DNA of 64,000 bases from Fen-1298 sp050015675. GTDB taxonomy: Bacteria; Bacteroidota; Ignavibacteria; UBA10030. The DNA is taken from NCBI GenBank assembly GCA_050015675.1, contig JBEKAY010000006.1:41713-105712 (forward strand). The letters are read 5' to 3'. A program made the translations under genes and the position numbers. The notes beneath the pieces were generated by a model, which ran no database searches, had not been told where the DNA came from, and saw only the letters and a program-made list of their open reading frames with translations. Below, one piece after another: positions 18,613 through 26,832 of this stretch; the stretch's first letter is position 1; every line of letters begins with the position of its first letter.

Positions 18613-18984
18613 ATGCCAGCAAAAAACAAAATTTTAGTTGTTGATGATGAAGAAGCGCTTCGCGTTGTCCTCAGTGGCGAATTAGAAGGCGAAGGGTATC
18701 AAGTGTCGAGTGCTGTTGATGGACAAACAGCGATTGATGTTTTAACGACTAACGAATTTGATCTCATTCTGTTGGATATCAAGATGCCCAATGTTGATGG
18801 ATTCGAAGTGCTAAAGTTTGTAAAAGACCGCTGGCCTAAAACCAAAGTGGTGATGCTCACAGGTTTTGCTGATCTTAAGAATGCTATCGAGTCGAAGAAA
18901 CTCGGTGCGGAAGATTTTGTTAGTAAGCCATATGATCTCGTCGATCTGCTCACCACAGTCGAAAGAGTTCTTACGAGCGCATAA
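18613..18984 (+). CDS. Single-domain response regulator (CheY-like)
   Basis: The 123-residue receiver has KILVVDDEEALRVVL, phospho-Asp in LILLDIKMPNVDG, Thr in VVMLTGFAD and Lys in DFVSKPYD. There is no output domain. The ATG at 18613 has AGGAG at 18601-18605, so the open frame upstream is not coding. It stands 24 bp before an NtrC-type regulator and is probably co-transcribed and part of one phosphorelay with its neighbours. Confidence 0.93.
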   Translation: MPAKNKILVVDDEEALRVVLSGELEGEGYQVSSAVDGQTAIDVLTTNEFDLILLDIKMPNVDGFEVLKFVKDRWPKTKVVMLTGFADLKNAIESKKLGAEDFVSKPYDLVDLLTTVERVLTSA

Positions 18985-19008
18985 ATACGGCAAGGGAGAC
19001 CTGCCGCT

Positions 19009-20379
19009 ATGTCAAAAAAACATCGGGTTCTTGTTGTTGATGACGAAGAATCCATAACCTATCTCGTTAAAACCGAACTAGAAGATCTATCGGAGTTTGA
19101 AGTTGATACTGCGTCAAGTGGTTCGGACGCAATCAATTTAATCCAATCAAAAGTCTATGATGTCGTATTGCTTGACGTCAAGATGCCCCGCATCGGCGGC
19201 GTTGAAGTCCTCAGATATATCAAAGACCATACACCAACTACCCAAGTAATTATATTGACAAATGTTGTCGATGTCAAAACAGCAATCGAGACGACAAAAT
19301 TAGGCGCGTACGATTTCATCAGCAAACCGTATGAATCGGCTGAACTTATTGCAACAGTTCGCCGTGCACTTGAACACAAGCAGCTGCTTATCGACAAGGA
19401 ATTGAACCAATTTGGACGACCGGTTGAACTGATTGGTGAATGTCAGATATTCAAAGACGTCGTCAATAAAGCAATTAAATTAGCATCGAGTGAAGCGTTT
19501 GTGTTGATTCAAGGTGCGAGCGGTACCGGTAAAGAACTCTTCGCGCGGCTTGTTCACGAACACAGTACACGCAAGGAACAACCGTTCATTGCCGTCAACT
19601 GCGCTGCAATGCCGGATCAACTGTTAGAGAGTGAATTGTTCGGACACGAGAAAGGATCATTTACAAGCGCTGTCAAAACAAAACAAGGCCTTGTCGAGGT
19701 TGCTGACGGCGGCACATTATTTTTGGATGAAGTTGGAGATATCAGCATCACAACTCAACCGAAACTTCTTCGTTTTTTAGAAACAGGCGAGTTCCGGAGA
19801 GTTGGCGGCACGAACACACGAATGGTAGATGTTCGTGTCGTTTCAGCAACGAATAAAAATTTACAGGAAGAAGTAAAAGCAGCCCGTTTCCGAGAAGACT
19901 TACTATACAGATTAAATGTTGTCAGTCTTCGACTTCCAAATTTGAAGGAACGAAAAGAAGATATTCCGATTCTGGTAGAAAGTTTTCTATCACGAAAAAC
20001 AAAAACAAAGTATCTCAGCCCGGATGCATTTCAAGTACTTATGAATTATGATTGGCCGGGTAATGTACGTGAGCTTGAACATGTGATTGAAGGTGCCATC
20101 GCCCTCAGCCATAGCGATGTTGTAGAACCGAAGGATTTATGGATGAATGTTGCACTGAATGTTGCACCATCTGCAACATCAGTTGTGTCTCATTTGCCCG
20201 CAGCAGACAATCTCATCAAAATTGAAGAACTTGAAAAATTGTACATCGAACGTACCTTGAAGCACCATCGATGGAATCGTGTGAAGACTGCGGCGACATT
20301 GGGGATTGCCCCGAAAACACTCTATTTAAAGATCAAGCGATATAAAATACAAGTACCGCGTTTGGATTCTCCAGAATAA
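19009..20379 (+). CDS. NtrC-family response regulator with altered GAFTGA loop
   Basis: The 456-residue product has a receiver (VLVVDDEESI, LLDVKMPRIGG, SKPYES), then a sigma54-type AAA+ domain with Walker A GASGTGKE and Walker B GGTLFLDEVGD. A Fis-type helix-turn-helix follows at the C-terminus (RVKTAATLGIAPKTLYLKIKRY). The L1 loop that touches sigma54 reads GSFTSA (about residues 216-221) instead of GAFTGA, so contact with sigma54 may be changed or lost. An AAGGGAGA Shine-Dalgarno precedes the ATG. Confidence 0.92.
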   Translation: MSKKHRVLVVDDEESITYLVKTELEDLSEFEVDTASSGSDAINLIQSKVYDVVLLDVKMPRIGGVEVLRYIKDHTPTTQVIILTNVVDVKTAIETTKLGAYDFISKPYESAELIATVRRALEHKQLLIDKELNQFGRPVELIGECQIFKDVVNKAIKLASSEAFVLIQGASGTGKELFARLVHEHSTRKEQPFIAVNCAAMPDQLLESELFGHEKGSFTSAVKTKQGLVEVADGGTLFLDEVGDISITTQPKLLRFLETGEFRRVGGTNTRMVDVRVVSATNKNLQEEVKAARFREDLLYRLNVVSLRLPNLKERKEDIPILVESFLSRKTKTKYLSPDAFQVLMNYDWPGNVRELEHVIEGAIALSHSDVVEPKDLWMNVALNVAPSATSVVSHLPAADNLIKIEELEKLYIERTLKHHRWNRVKTAATLGIAPKTLYLKIKRYKIQVPRLDSPE

Positions 20380-20480
20380 TAATCATGTTCACATTTTATT
20401 TTTATTTGCATGCAACTTTTTTATCGGCATCATCGTAATATCAATTGGGAACGAAAATAAACTCCCCAATCTCCTTCTTA

Positions 20481-20534
20481 ATAGAGCCAGCAATCGGTCG
20501 CCCGTGGTGGTGTCGATCGAGACACTGGCTCTAT
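20481..20534 (+). terminator. Long-loop hairpin between regulator and guaB
   Basis: Perfect 10-bp inverted repeat ATAGAGCCAG / CTGGCTCTAT enclosing a 34-nt GC-rich loop that has its own short pairing (GGTCG with CGATC). A weak CATTTTCTT follows. It could be a terminator or a structured leader of guaB. The rest of the 253-bp spacer shows nothing recognisable. Confidence 0.4.
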
Positions 20535-20632
20535 CATTTTCTTCCACACCCTCATTCTTGCTTTTGCATCGATTATTGACTAATTTTTTAAGGGAATTCA
20601 GATTTTATTAAATCATTTTCCGATTATATACT

Positions 20633-22093
20633 ATGCCATATAAAAAAATTATTGGTGAAGCAATTACTTATGACGACGTGCTATTGCTGCCGGCAAAATC
20701 ATCTATCCTGCCGCGCGAAACAGATCTCCGCACAAAACTGACACAGCATATCGAACTCAACATTCCATTGGTAAGTGCAGCAATGGACACAGTCACTGAA
20801 GCTGAGATGGCGATTGCTATCGCACGCGAAGGCGGTATAGGTATTCTGCACAAGAACATGACTATCGAACGACAAGCCGAGGAAGTAGACCGCGTGAAAC
20901 GATCAGAAAGCGGTATGATTCAAAAACCAATCACGCTGTCGCCTCATCAAACTGTCGGCGAGGCATTAGAAGTGATGCGCAAGTACAGCATCTCCGGTAT
21001 TCCAATTGTCGATCAAGAAAATCTTGTCGGCATTCTCACAAATCGCGATTTACGTTTCCAACCAAATCTTGATCTTCTCATATTAAAAGTGATGACCAAA
21101 GGGAATCTTATCACTGCTCCCGTCGGTACAACACTTGAAGAAGCAGAGGTGATTCTTCAAGAACATCGCATTGAAAAATTACCAGTCGTTGATAAAATGG
21201 GAAAATTACGCGGTCTGATCACATTCAAAGACATTCAAAAAAAGAAACGGCATCCTAACGCCTGCAAAGACAAGCATGGACGGTTGCGCGCAGGCGCCGC
21301 GGCAGGTATTACAGCGGATACACTCGATCGTATTGCTGCACTGGTTGCCGCCGGTGTCGATGTTGTAGTAATAGATACAGCACACGGGCATTCTCAAGGT
21401 GTCATCGAGATGGTGAAGCTTGCCCGCGCAAAATTTGATATAGAGTTAATTGCAGGTAATGTTGGCACAGCTGAAGGAACGAAAGACCTTATCAGAGCTG
21501 GGGTCGATGCGGTGAAAGTTGGTATTGGCCCGGGCTCTATTTGCACTACACGTGTTGTGGCTGGTGTTGGTGTTCCGCAGATTACTGCCATTATGGAATG
21601 CGCAAAGGCAGCTGCAAAGTTAAAAATTCCAATCATTGCAGATGGCGGCATACGGCAAACCGGTGACATTGCTAAAGCAATCGCAGCTGGCGCCGACTTA
21701 GTTATGATTGGTGGATTATTTGCAGGTGTTGAAGAAAGTCCTGGGGAAAAAGTTTTATACGAAGGCCGCAGTTATAAAGTGTACCGCGGCATGGGATCAC
21801 TTGAATCCATGAAAAAGGGAAGCAAAGACCGCTACTTCCAAGATGCTGAAGACGACATCCAAAAATTAGTGCCGGAAGGAATTGAAGGGCGTGTACCGTT
21901 CAAAGGAAATCTTTCCGACACAGTGTATCAGATGATCGGCGGTTTACGCGCGGCAATGGGATATTGCGGATGCCGCACTATTACCGACATGAAGAAGAAG
22001 GCGCAGTTTACACGAATGACTGAAGCAGGATTGCGTGAAAGTCATCCGCACAACATCTCCATTACAAAAGAGGCGCCGAATTACCATCTCTGA
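20633..22093 (+). CDS. guaB: Inosine-5'-monophosphate dehydrogenase
   Basis: The 486-residue enzyme oxidises IMP to XMP with NAD, the committed step of GMP synthesis. It shows the N-terminal barrel (TYDDVLLLPAKSSILP), two CBS domains near residues 95-205 (MRKYSISGIPIVD, EHRIEKLPVVD), the catalytic cysteine loop GIGPGSICTTRVVAGVG, the phosphate-binding IADGGIRQTGD and the C-terminal flap YRGMGSLESM. The length is normal. Confidence 0.97.
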   Translation: MPYKKIIGEAITYDDVLLLPAKSSILPRETDLRTKLTQHIELNIPLVSAAMDTVTEAEMAIAIAREGGIGILHKNMTIERQAEEVDRVKRSESGMIQKPITLSPHQTVGEALEVMRKYSISGIPIVDQENLVGILTNRDLRFQPNLDLLILKVMTKGNLITAPVGTTLEEAEVILQEHRIEKLPVVDKMGKLRGLITFKDIQKKKRHPNACKDKHGRLRAGAAAGITADTLDRIAALVAAGVDVVVIDTAHGHSQGVIEMVKLARAKFDIELIAGNVGTAEGTKDLIRAGVDAVKVGIGPGSICTTRVVAGVGVPQITAIMECAKAAAKLKIPIIADGGIRQTGDIAKAIAAGADLVMIGGLFAGVEESPGEKVLYEGRSYKVYRGMGSLESMKKGSKDRYFQDAEDDIQKLVPEGIEGRVPFKGNLSDTVYQMIGGLRAAMGYCGCRTITDMKKKAQFTRMTEAGLRESHPHNISITKEAPNYHL

Positions 22094-23171
22094 TTCTCTG
22101 ATAATTCGCCAGCGGCTTAAAGCAGTGCGCGTCTTGATGACGTCGCTTCGGCTCCAATCATTACTTGTAACCGAATTAGAGCATGTTCGGTATCTTACAG
22201 GGTTTTCTGGATCCAGCGGACTTTGTCTCATTACACAAGCGAAACAATTTTTTATAACCGACAGACGATATAAAAGTCAGGCGCCTCAGGAAATCAGTGG
22301 TTTCAAGATCATTATCGCGAAACAAACCCTTTTTCCTTTACTTGCTGAAAGAAAATTAATACCAGCAAAATCACGCATCGGATTCGAGAGCCAACATATT
22401 TCGATCGCGGATATGACGAGTCTGAAAAAACTATTGCCCCTAAGACATTTCATTCCCGCAACAAGCATTCTCGAAAATGTTACTGCGATTAAAGATGACA
22501 AAGAAATAGAGTTGATTCGTTTTGCTGCAAGTATAAGCGATAAAGTATTTAAGAAACTTTTAACGTTGGTACGTCCAGGAATACGCGAATGCGACATTGC
22601 GGCAGAAATTAGTTATTTGCATCGGAAATACGGCGCTGAGTGCGATGCATTCGACCCTATTGTTGCAAGCGGTGAGCGCGGTGCTTTGCCACATGCACGG
22701 GCATCTGAAAAAAAAATTCAGCGCGGCGAAATGGTAGTACTGGACTTTGGTTGTCGTTACTGCGGTTACAACAGCGACATTACACGGACTCTTGCAGTTG
22801 GAAATCCTTCACCAGAGATGAAGAAAGTGTACCAGGTTGTGCTTGATGCGCAAAGAAAAGCCATCGAGACAGTGCACAGCGGAGTTACTGCTCGTTCGAT
22901 TGATGCTATCGCGCGGAAGCACATTCGGCAGAATGGCTATGGACGATATTTTATCCACTCGCTGGGTCACGGTTTAGGCATTCATGTTCACGATCCTCTA
23001 CGTGTTTCTGCAATCAGTGCGGCAGTACTTGAAACCGGTAATGTGGTGACCATTGAACCGGGAATTTATATTCCGGGCCGTGGCGGCGTGCGCATCGAAG
23101 ACGACATTGTTGTTCGTGAAAACGGTTGCGACATACTTACGACATCTTCAAAAGAATTAATCATTGTGTGA
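22035..23171 (+). CDS. M24 family Xaa-Pro peptidase
   Basis: The product has an N-terminal creatinase-like domain (VRYLTGFSGSSGLCLI, FITDRRYKSQA) and the pita-bread M24 catalytic domain. Metal ligands are visible in VVLDFGCRYCGYNSDITRT (two Asp), HSLGHGLGIHVHD (His), TIEPGIYIPG (Glu) and GVRIEDDIVV (Glu). It should release N-terminal residues before proline. The GTG at 22035 gives a 59-bp overlap with guaB. The conserved domain begins near residue 25, so the true start may be later, but no good ATG with a ribosome site precedes the domain. Confidence 0.9.
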   Translation: MKVIRTTSPLQKRRRITISDSLIIRQRLKAVRVLMTSLRLQSLLVTELEHVRYLTGFSGSSGLCLITQAKQFFITDRRYKSQAPQEISGFKIIIAKQTLFPLLAERKLIPAKSRIGFESQHISIADMTSLKKLLPLRHFIPATSILENVTAIKDDKEIELIRFAASISDKVFKKLLTLVRPGIRECDIAAEISYLHRKYGAECDAFDPIVASGERGALPHARASEKKIQRGEMVVLDFGCRYCGYNSDITRTLAVGNPSPEMKKVYQVVLDAQRKAIETVHSGVTARSIDAIARKHIRQNGYGRYFIHSLGHGLGIHVHDPLRVSAISAAVLETGNVVTIEPGIYIPGRGGVRIEDDIVVRENGCDILTTSSKELIIV

Positions 23172-23174
23172 TTT

Positions 23175-24497
23175 ATGGTGGATGATGGATTTAGAAAAGT
23201 TTTAATCATTGCATATTATTTTCCTCCCATGGGATTGAGCGGTGTGCAGCGAACGGTAAAGTTTGCAAAGTTTCTTCCAAAATACGGCTGGAAACCGACA
23301 GTGCTTACCGTGGAACCGACTGGCTATTATGCATTTGATGACACGTTGTTAAAGGAAGCAGAAGATGCCGGTGTGAAGATTGTGCGCACGCGTTCTTACG
23401 ATGTGAATCGCTTACTGAAGAAGCAAGGTGTTATAAAAATGCCTTCGGAACGGATTCGGAAAATCCTGCAATTCTTTGGTGATTTATTTTTCATACCGGA
23501 TACAAAGATCGGATGGAAATCCACAGCCGTAAAAGTTGCATCGGAACTGATCGAACACGAGCGATTCGATCTGTTGTTTGCGACTGCTCCGCCGCAAACT
23601 GATTTTCTTATAGGTGCAGCATTGAAACGTAAGTTTGAAATTCCACTGGTCGTGGATTATCGAGATGCATGGCTTGATTATCCGTTCAAGTATTTTCCAA
23701 CACCTTTGCACCGCTTGTGGCATGCACATTTAGAAAAACGGGTTCTCAAAGCAGCGGATCGAGTCATCGTAACGCACAGGCGGGTGAAGGAAAGTATTCT
23801 GCGGCGCCATAAAACCGTGGATTACAAAGAAGTCATTATTATCTCACAGGGATTTGACGCTGAAGATTTTCCGCTAACAAACGCAGAGAAACGCATTAAG
23901 CCGGTAAAAATGAAAATTGCTCACGCGGGGACATTTTATGCAGAAAGGAATCCTATCATAATGCTTCATGCACTCGCAAATGTTTTACAAGCAAATCCAA
24001 AAATTCGCGGACGCATCGAAGTACACTTTGTTGGCAACGCGCGTGAAGAAGATCAGCAGCTAGTGAAAAAATTGGATTTATGGAGTGCTGTTCACTTTTC
24101 GGGATATTTGCCGCATAAAGAATGTATAAAATACTTGGTTGAATCTGATGTGCTATGGTTTGTTATTGATAACGATTATCAGACGCCCGGTAAGTTGTAT
24201 GAATATTTTGGTTCGCGAAAACCTTTGATTGCTTCGCTCGTAGATGGATATACGAAGCAGATCATCAAAGAGAGTGGTGCGGCGATTTGTGTCCCGTTAA
24301 AAGATATAGTGGCGCACGAACATGCAATCCTCGAACAATTCAAGCGATTCGAACAGAAAAAATTGGAACGTGTACAGGAATCATTTGCGGCAAAATTCAA
24401 TAGGCTAGCGCTCACTGCTGAATTGGCGAAACAATTCGAGTTGTTGATGGATTATGATCGTGCCGGATTTGTGAAAGTGAAGGAGCAAGTAGTGTGA
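23175..24497 (+). CDS. GT4-like glycosyltransferase
   Basis: The 440-residue product resembles GT-B fold glycosyltransferases of the GT4 type. It opens KVLIIAYYFPPMGLSGVQRTVKFAKFLPKYGW, a typical nucleotide-sugar transferase N-terminus, and later has KIAHAGTFYAERNP, VHFSGYLPHKECIKYL and QTPGKLYEYFGSRKPLIA, where Glu in the KLYEYF motif binds the donor. The acceptor is unknown. It ends overlapping purD by 4 bp. Confidence 0.87.
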   Translation: MVDDGFRKVLIIAYYFPPMGLSGVQRTVKFAKFLPKYGWKPTVLTVEPTGYYAFDDTLLKEAEDAGVKIVRTRSYDVNRLLKKQGVIKMPSERIRKILQFFGDLFFIPDTKIGWKSTAVKVASELIEHERFDLLFATAPPQTDFLIGAALKRKFEIPLVVDYRDAWLDYPFKYFPTPLHRLWHAHLEKRVLKAADRVIVTHRRVKESILRRHKTVDYKEVIIISQGFDAEDFPLTNAEKRIKPVKMKIAHAGTFYAERNPIIMLHALANVLQANPKIRGRIEVHFVGNAREEDQQLVKKLDLWSAVHFSGYLPHKECIKYLVESDVLWFVIDNDYQTPGKLYEYFGSRKPLIASLVDGYTKQIIKESGAAICVPLKDIVAHEHAILEQFKRFEQKKLERVQESFAAKFNRLALTAELAKQFELLMDYDRAGFVKVKEQVV

Positions 24498-25789
24498 ATA
24501 TTCTCGTCATTGGTTCCGGTGGAAGAGAACATGCGCTTATTTGGAAGCTTCGTCAGAGCCCGCAAGTGAAAACGGTCTTTTGTGCACCCGGGAATGCCGG
24601 TATCGAACAACTTGCCATTTGTGTTCCTTTGAAGTCAACCGACATCAAAGGTCTGCTGAAGTTTGCGAAAGAAGAAAATATCAATCTGACAGTTGTTGGC
24701 TCCGAACAACCGCTTGTTGAAGGAATAGTGGATGCCTTCGATGAACGCGGATTTAAAATTTTTGGCCCTAGTAAAGCCGCTGCTCAATTAGAAGGGAGCA
24801 AAGTTTTTTCAAAAGATTTTATGTTACGGCATCACATTCCGACTGCTCAATATCAGAGCTTTACAGCAACTGAAATCGACGAAGCGAAAAAATATATCAA
24901 CATAATTGAGCCACCGATGGTTGTAAAGGTGGACGGCCTTGCAGCAGGTAAAGGCGTGCTCATTTGTAAGAGCCGGCAGGAAGCCAATCTTGCGTTGGAT
25001 GATATTATTATAAACAAAGCTTTCGGTTCTGCCGGTAATCAAATTGTGATTGAAGAATTTTTAAATGGTGAAGAGGTGTCACTGTTTGTCCTGACTGACG
25101 GCGAGCAATTTGCCATTCTCGCTTCGGCGCAAGACCATAAATGTATTCTTGATGGTGATCTTGGAAAAAATACCGGCGGTATGGGAGCGTACGCCCCAGC
25201 ACCTATTGTGACGAACGAACTTCTTCAGCGTGTACTACCTGAAGTGATTCATCCAACGCTCGATGGCATGAAACAAGAAGGCATGCCGTACCGCGGCTGT
25301 TTATATATTGGATTGATGATGACGCCAGATGGGCCTAAGGTGCTGGAATACAACTGCCGCTTCGGTGATCCTGAAACGCAGGTTGTTGTTCCTCTCATCG
25401 ACGGTGATTTGACGGAAATATTTCTTGCAATCGCAGAACACCGGCTTGATTCATCGAAAGTAAAGCTGCATTCGGCTGCAGCTGTGTGCGTTGTGATGGC
25501 GTCGCATGGGTATCCAGATGAATATCAAACCGGCAAACAGATTTTTGGATTGGAAAACATCAAAGCGGAAGATGGCGTTGTCGTGTTTCATGCAGGAACA
25601 AAGAAAGAAGGAAGTGCAATTGTTACTTCCGGTGGGCGTGTGCTTGGAGTGACGGCAATTGGTTTTAACAATGAACTGGAGCAGACGATCCGTAACGCGT
25701 ACCGTGCAGTAGAGAAGATTACATTCGATGGTGCTTATTATCGCAGCGACATCGGCAAGAAAGCGCTGAAGCATTTACATATAAGATAG
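24494..25789 (+). CDS. purD: Phosphoribosylamine-glycine ligase
   Basis: The 431-residue product is the ATP-grasp enzyme for the second step of purine synthesis. It starts (GTG) with MNILVIGSGGREHALIWKL. It shows MVVKVDGLAAGKGV, FLNGEEVSLFVLTDG, DHKCILDGDLGKNTGGMGAYAPAP, and the metal site EYNCRFGDPETQVV. It overlaps the glycosyltransferase by 4 bp and, with guaB, makes this a purine-linked operon. Confidence 0.97.
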   Translation: MNILVIGSGGREHALIWKLRQSPQVKTVFCAPGNAGIEQLAICVPLKSTDIKGLLKFAKEENINLTVVGSEQPLVEGIVDAFDERGFKIFGPSKAAAQLEGSKVFSKDFMLRHHIPTAQYQSFTATEIDEAKKYINIIEPPMVVKVDGLAAGKGVLICKSRQEANLALDDIIINKAFGSAGNQIVIEEFLNGEEVSLFVLTDGEQFAILASAQDHKCILDGDLGKNTGGMGAYAPAPIVTNELLQRVLPEVIHPTLDGMKQEGMPYRGCLYIGLMMTPDGPKVLEYNCRFGDPETQVVVPLIDGDLTEIFLAIAEHRLDSSKVKLHSAAAVCVVMASHGYPDEYQTGKQIFGLENIKAEDGVVVFHAGTKKEGSAIVTSGGRVLGVTAIGFNNELEQTIRNAYRAVEKITFDGAYYRSDIGKKALKHLHIR

Positions 25790-25810
25790 AATGATCAACA
25801 AGGAGATACT

Positions 25811-26737
25811 TTGAATATTCTTGTAACAGGTGGCGCCGGATTTATCGCATCGCACATAACGGACGCGTACGTTGCCGAAGGCCATAATGTTATTGTCGTA
25901 GATAATTTGTCCGGGGGTTTTTTAGAGAATATAAACACGAAAGCAAAGTTCTATCAACTCGACATACGAAGCGAAAAACTGGAAGATGTATTTCAAAAAG
26001 AAAAAATAGATGTTGTGAATCATTTGGCGGCGCAAATGGATGTGCGGCGGTCAGTGAGCGATCCGAAGTTCGATGCTTCTGTCAATGTTCTTGGCGGATT
26101 AAATATCTTCGAGTCAGCAAGGAGGCACCGAGTGAAGAAAATTATCTTTTCCTCTACCGGTGGCGCAATTTATGGTGAACAGGATTATTTTCCTGCTGAT
26201 GAAGAACATCCCACGCGCCCGCTTTCTCCGTACGGCATCACGAAACTATGTACAGAGAAATATCTCTTCTTCTATAAAGCTGTTTATGGAATCAATTATG
26301 TTATTCTTCGTTATGCCAATGTCTATGGCCCGCGCCAGAATCCGCACGGTGAAGCCGGTGTCGTTGCCATCTTCTGCAATAAAATGTTGAACGGTGAACA
26401 GCCCGTCATTAATGGCGATGGCAAACAAACGCGCGACTACACATTCGTTGATGATGTTGTGAACGCGAATGTATTGGCTCTTCACTACGACGGATCGAAT
26501 ATCTATAATGTAGGTACAAGCATTGAAGCCGACGTAAATAAACTTTTCCTCGAATTGCGCAATCACCTCAATCCGTCCTGCCCGGAACGACACGCTCTGG
26601 CGAAAGATGGTGAACAGCAGCGCAGTGTGATCAGTTTCAAGAAAATTGAGAGCGAACTTGGCTGGAAACCTACGGTGCAATTAGAAAAAGGTTTGCGGCT
26701 GACGGCGGAGTACTTTAGAAAGAAAGTTATTACATAG
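25811..26737 (+). CDS. NAD-dependent sugar epimerase/dehydratase
   Basis: The 308-residue product is an extended SDR of the GalE/WbpP type. It has the NAD motif VTGGAGFIASHITD, VDNLSGG, HLAAQMDVRRSV, the catalytic Tyr-Lys in PYGITKLCTEKYL and RYANVYGPRQNPHGEAGV. The usual UDP-glucose 4-epimerase reaction is likely, but substrate specificity cannot be fixed. The start is TTG with AAGGAG about 6 bp upstream. Confidence 0.92.
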   Translation: MNILVTGGAGFIASHITDAYVAEGHNVIVVDNLSGGFLENINTKAKFYQLDIRSEKLEDVFQKEKIDVVNHLAAQMDVRRSVSDPKFDASVNVLGGLNIFESARRHRVKKIIFSSTGGAIYGEQDYFPADEEHPTRPLSPYGITKLCTEKYLFFYKAVYGINYVILRYANVYGPRQNPHGEAGVVAIFCNKMLNGEQPVINGDGKQTRDYTFVDDVVNANVLALHYDGSNIYNVGTSIEADVNKLFLELRNHLNPSCPERHALAKDGEQQRSVISFKKIESELGWKPTVQLEKGLRLTAEYFRKKVIT

Positions 26738-26832
26738 AAAATTTCTCCTGCATACTGGCTAATTAGCAGTCGTCGGGTGTTAAAGTATATCGGAGAGAAA
26801 TGCCTTCAACACATAGAACACGAGGAATAAAC

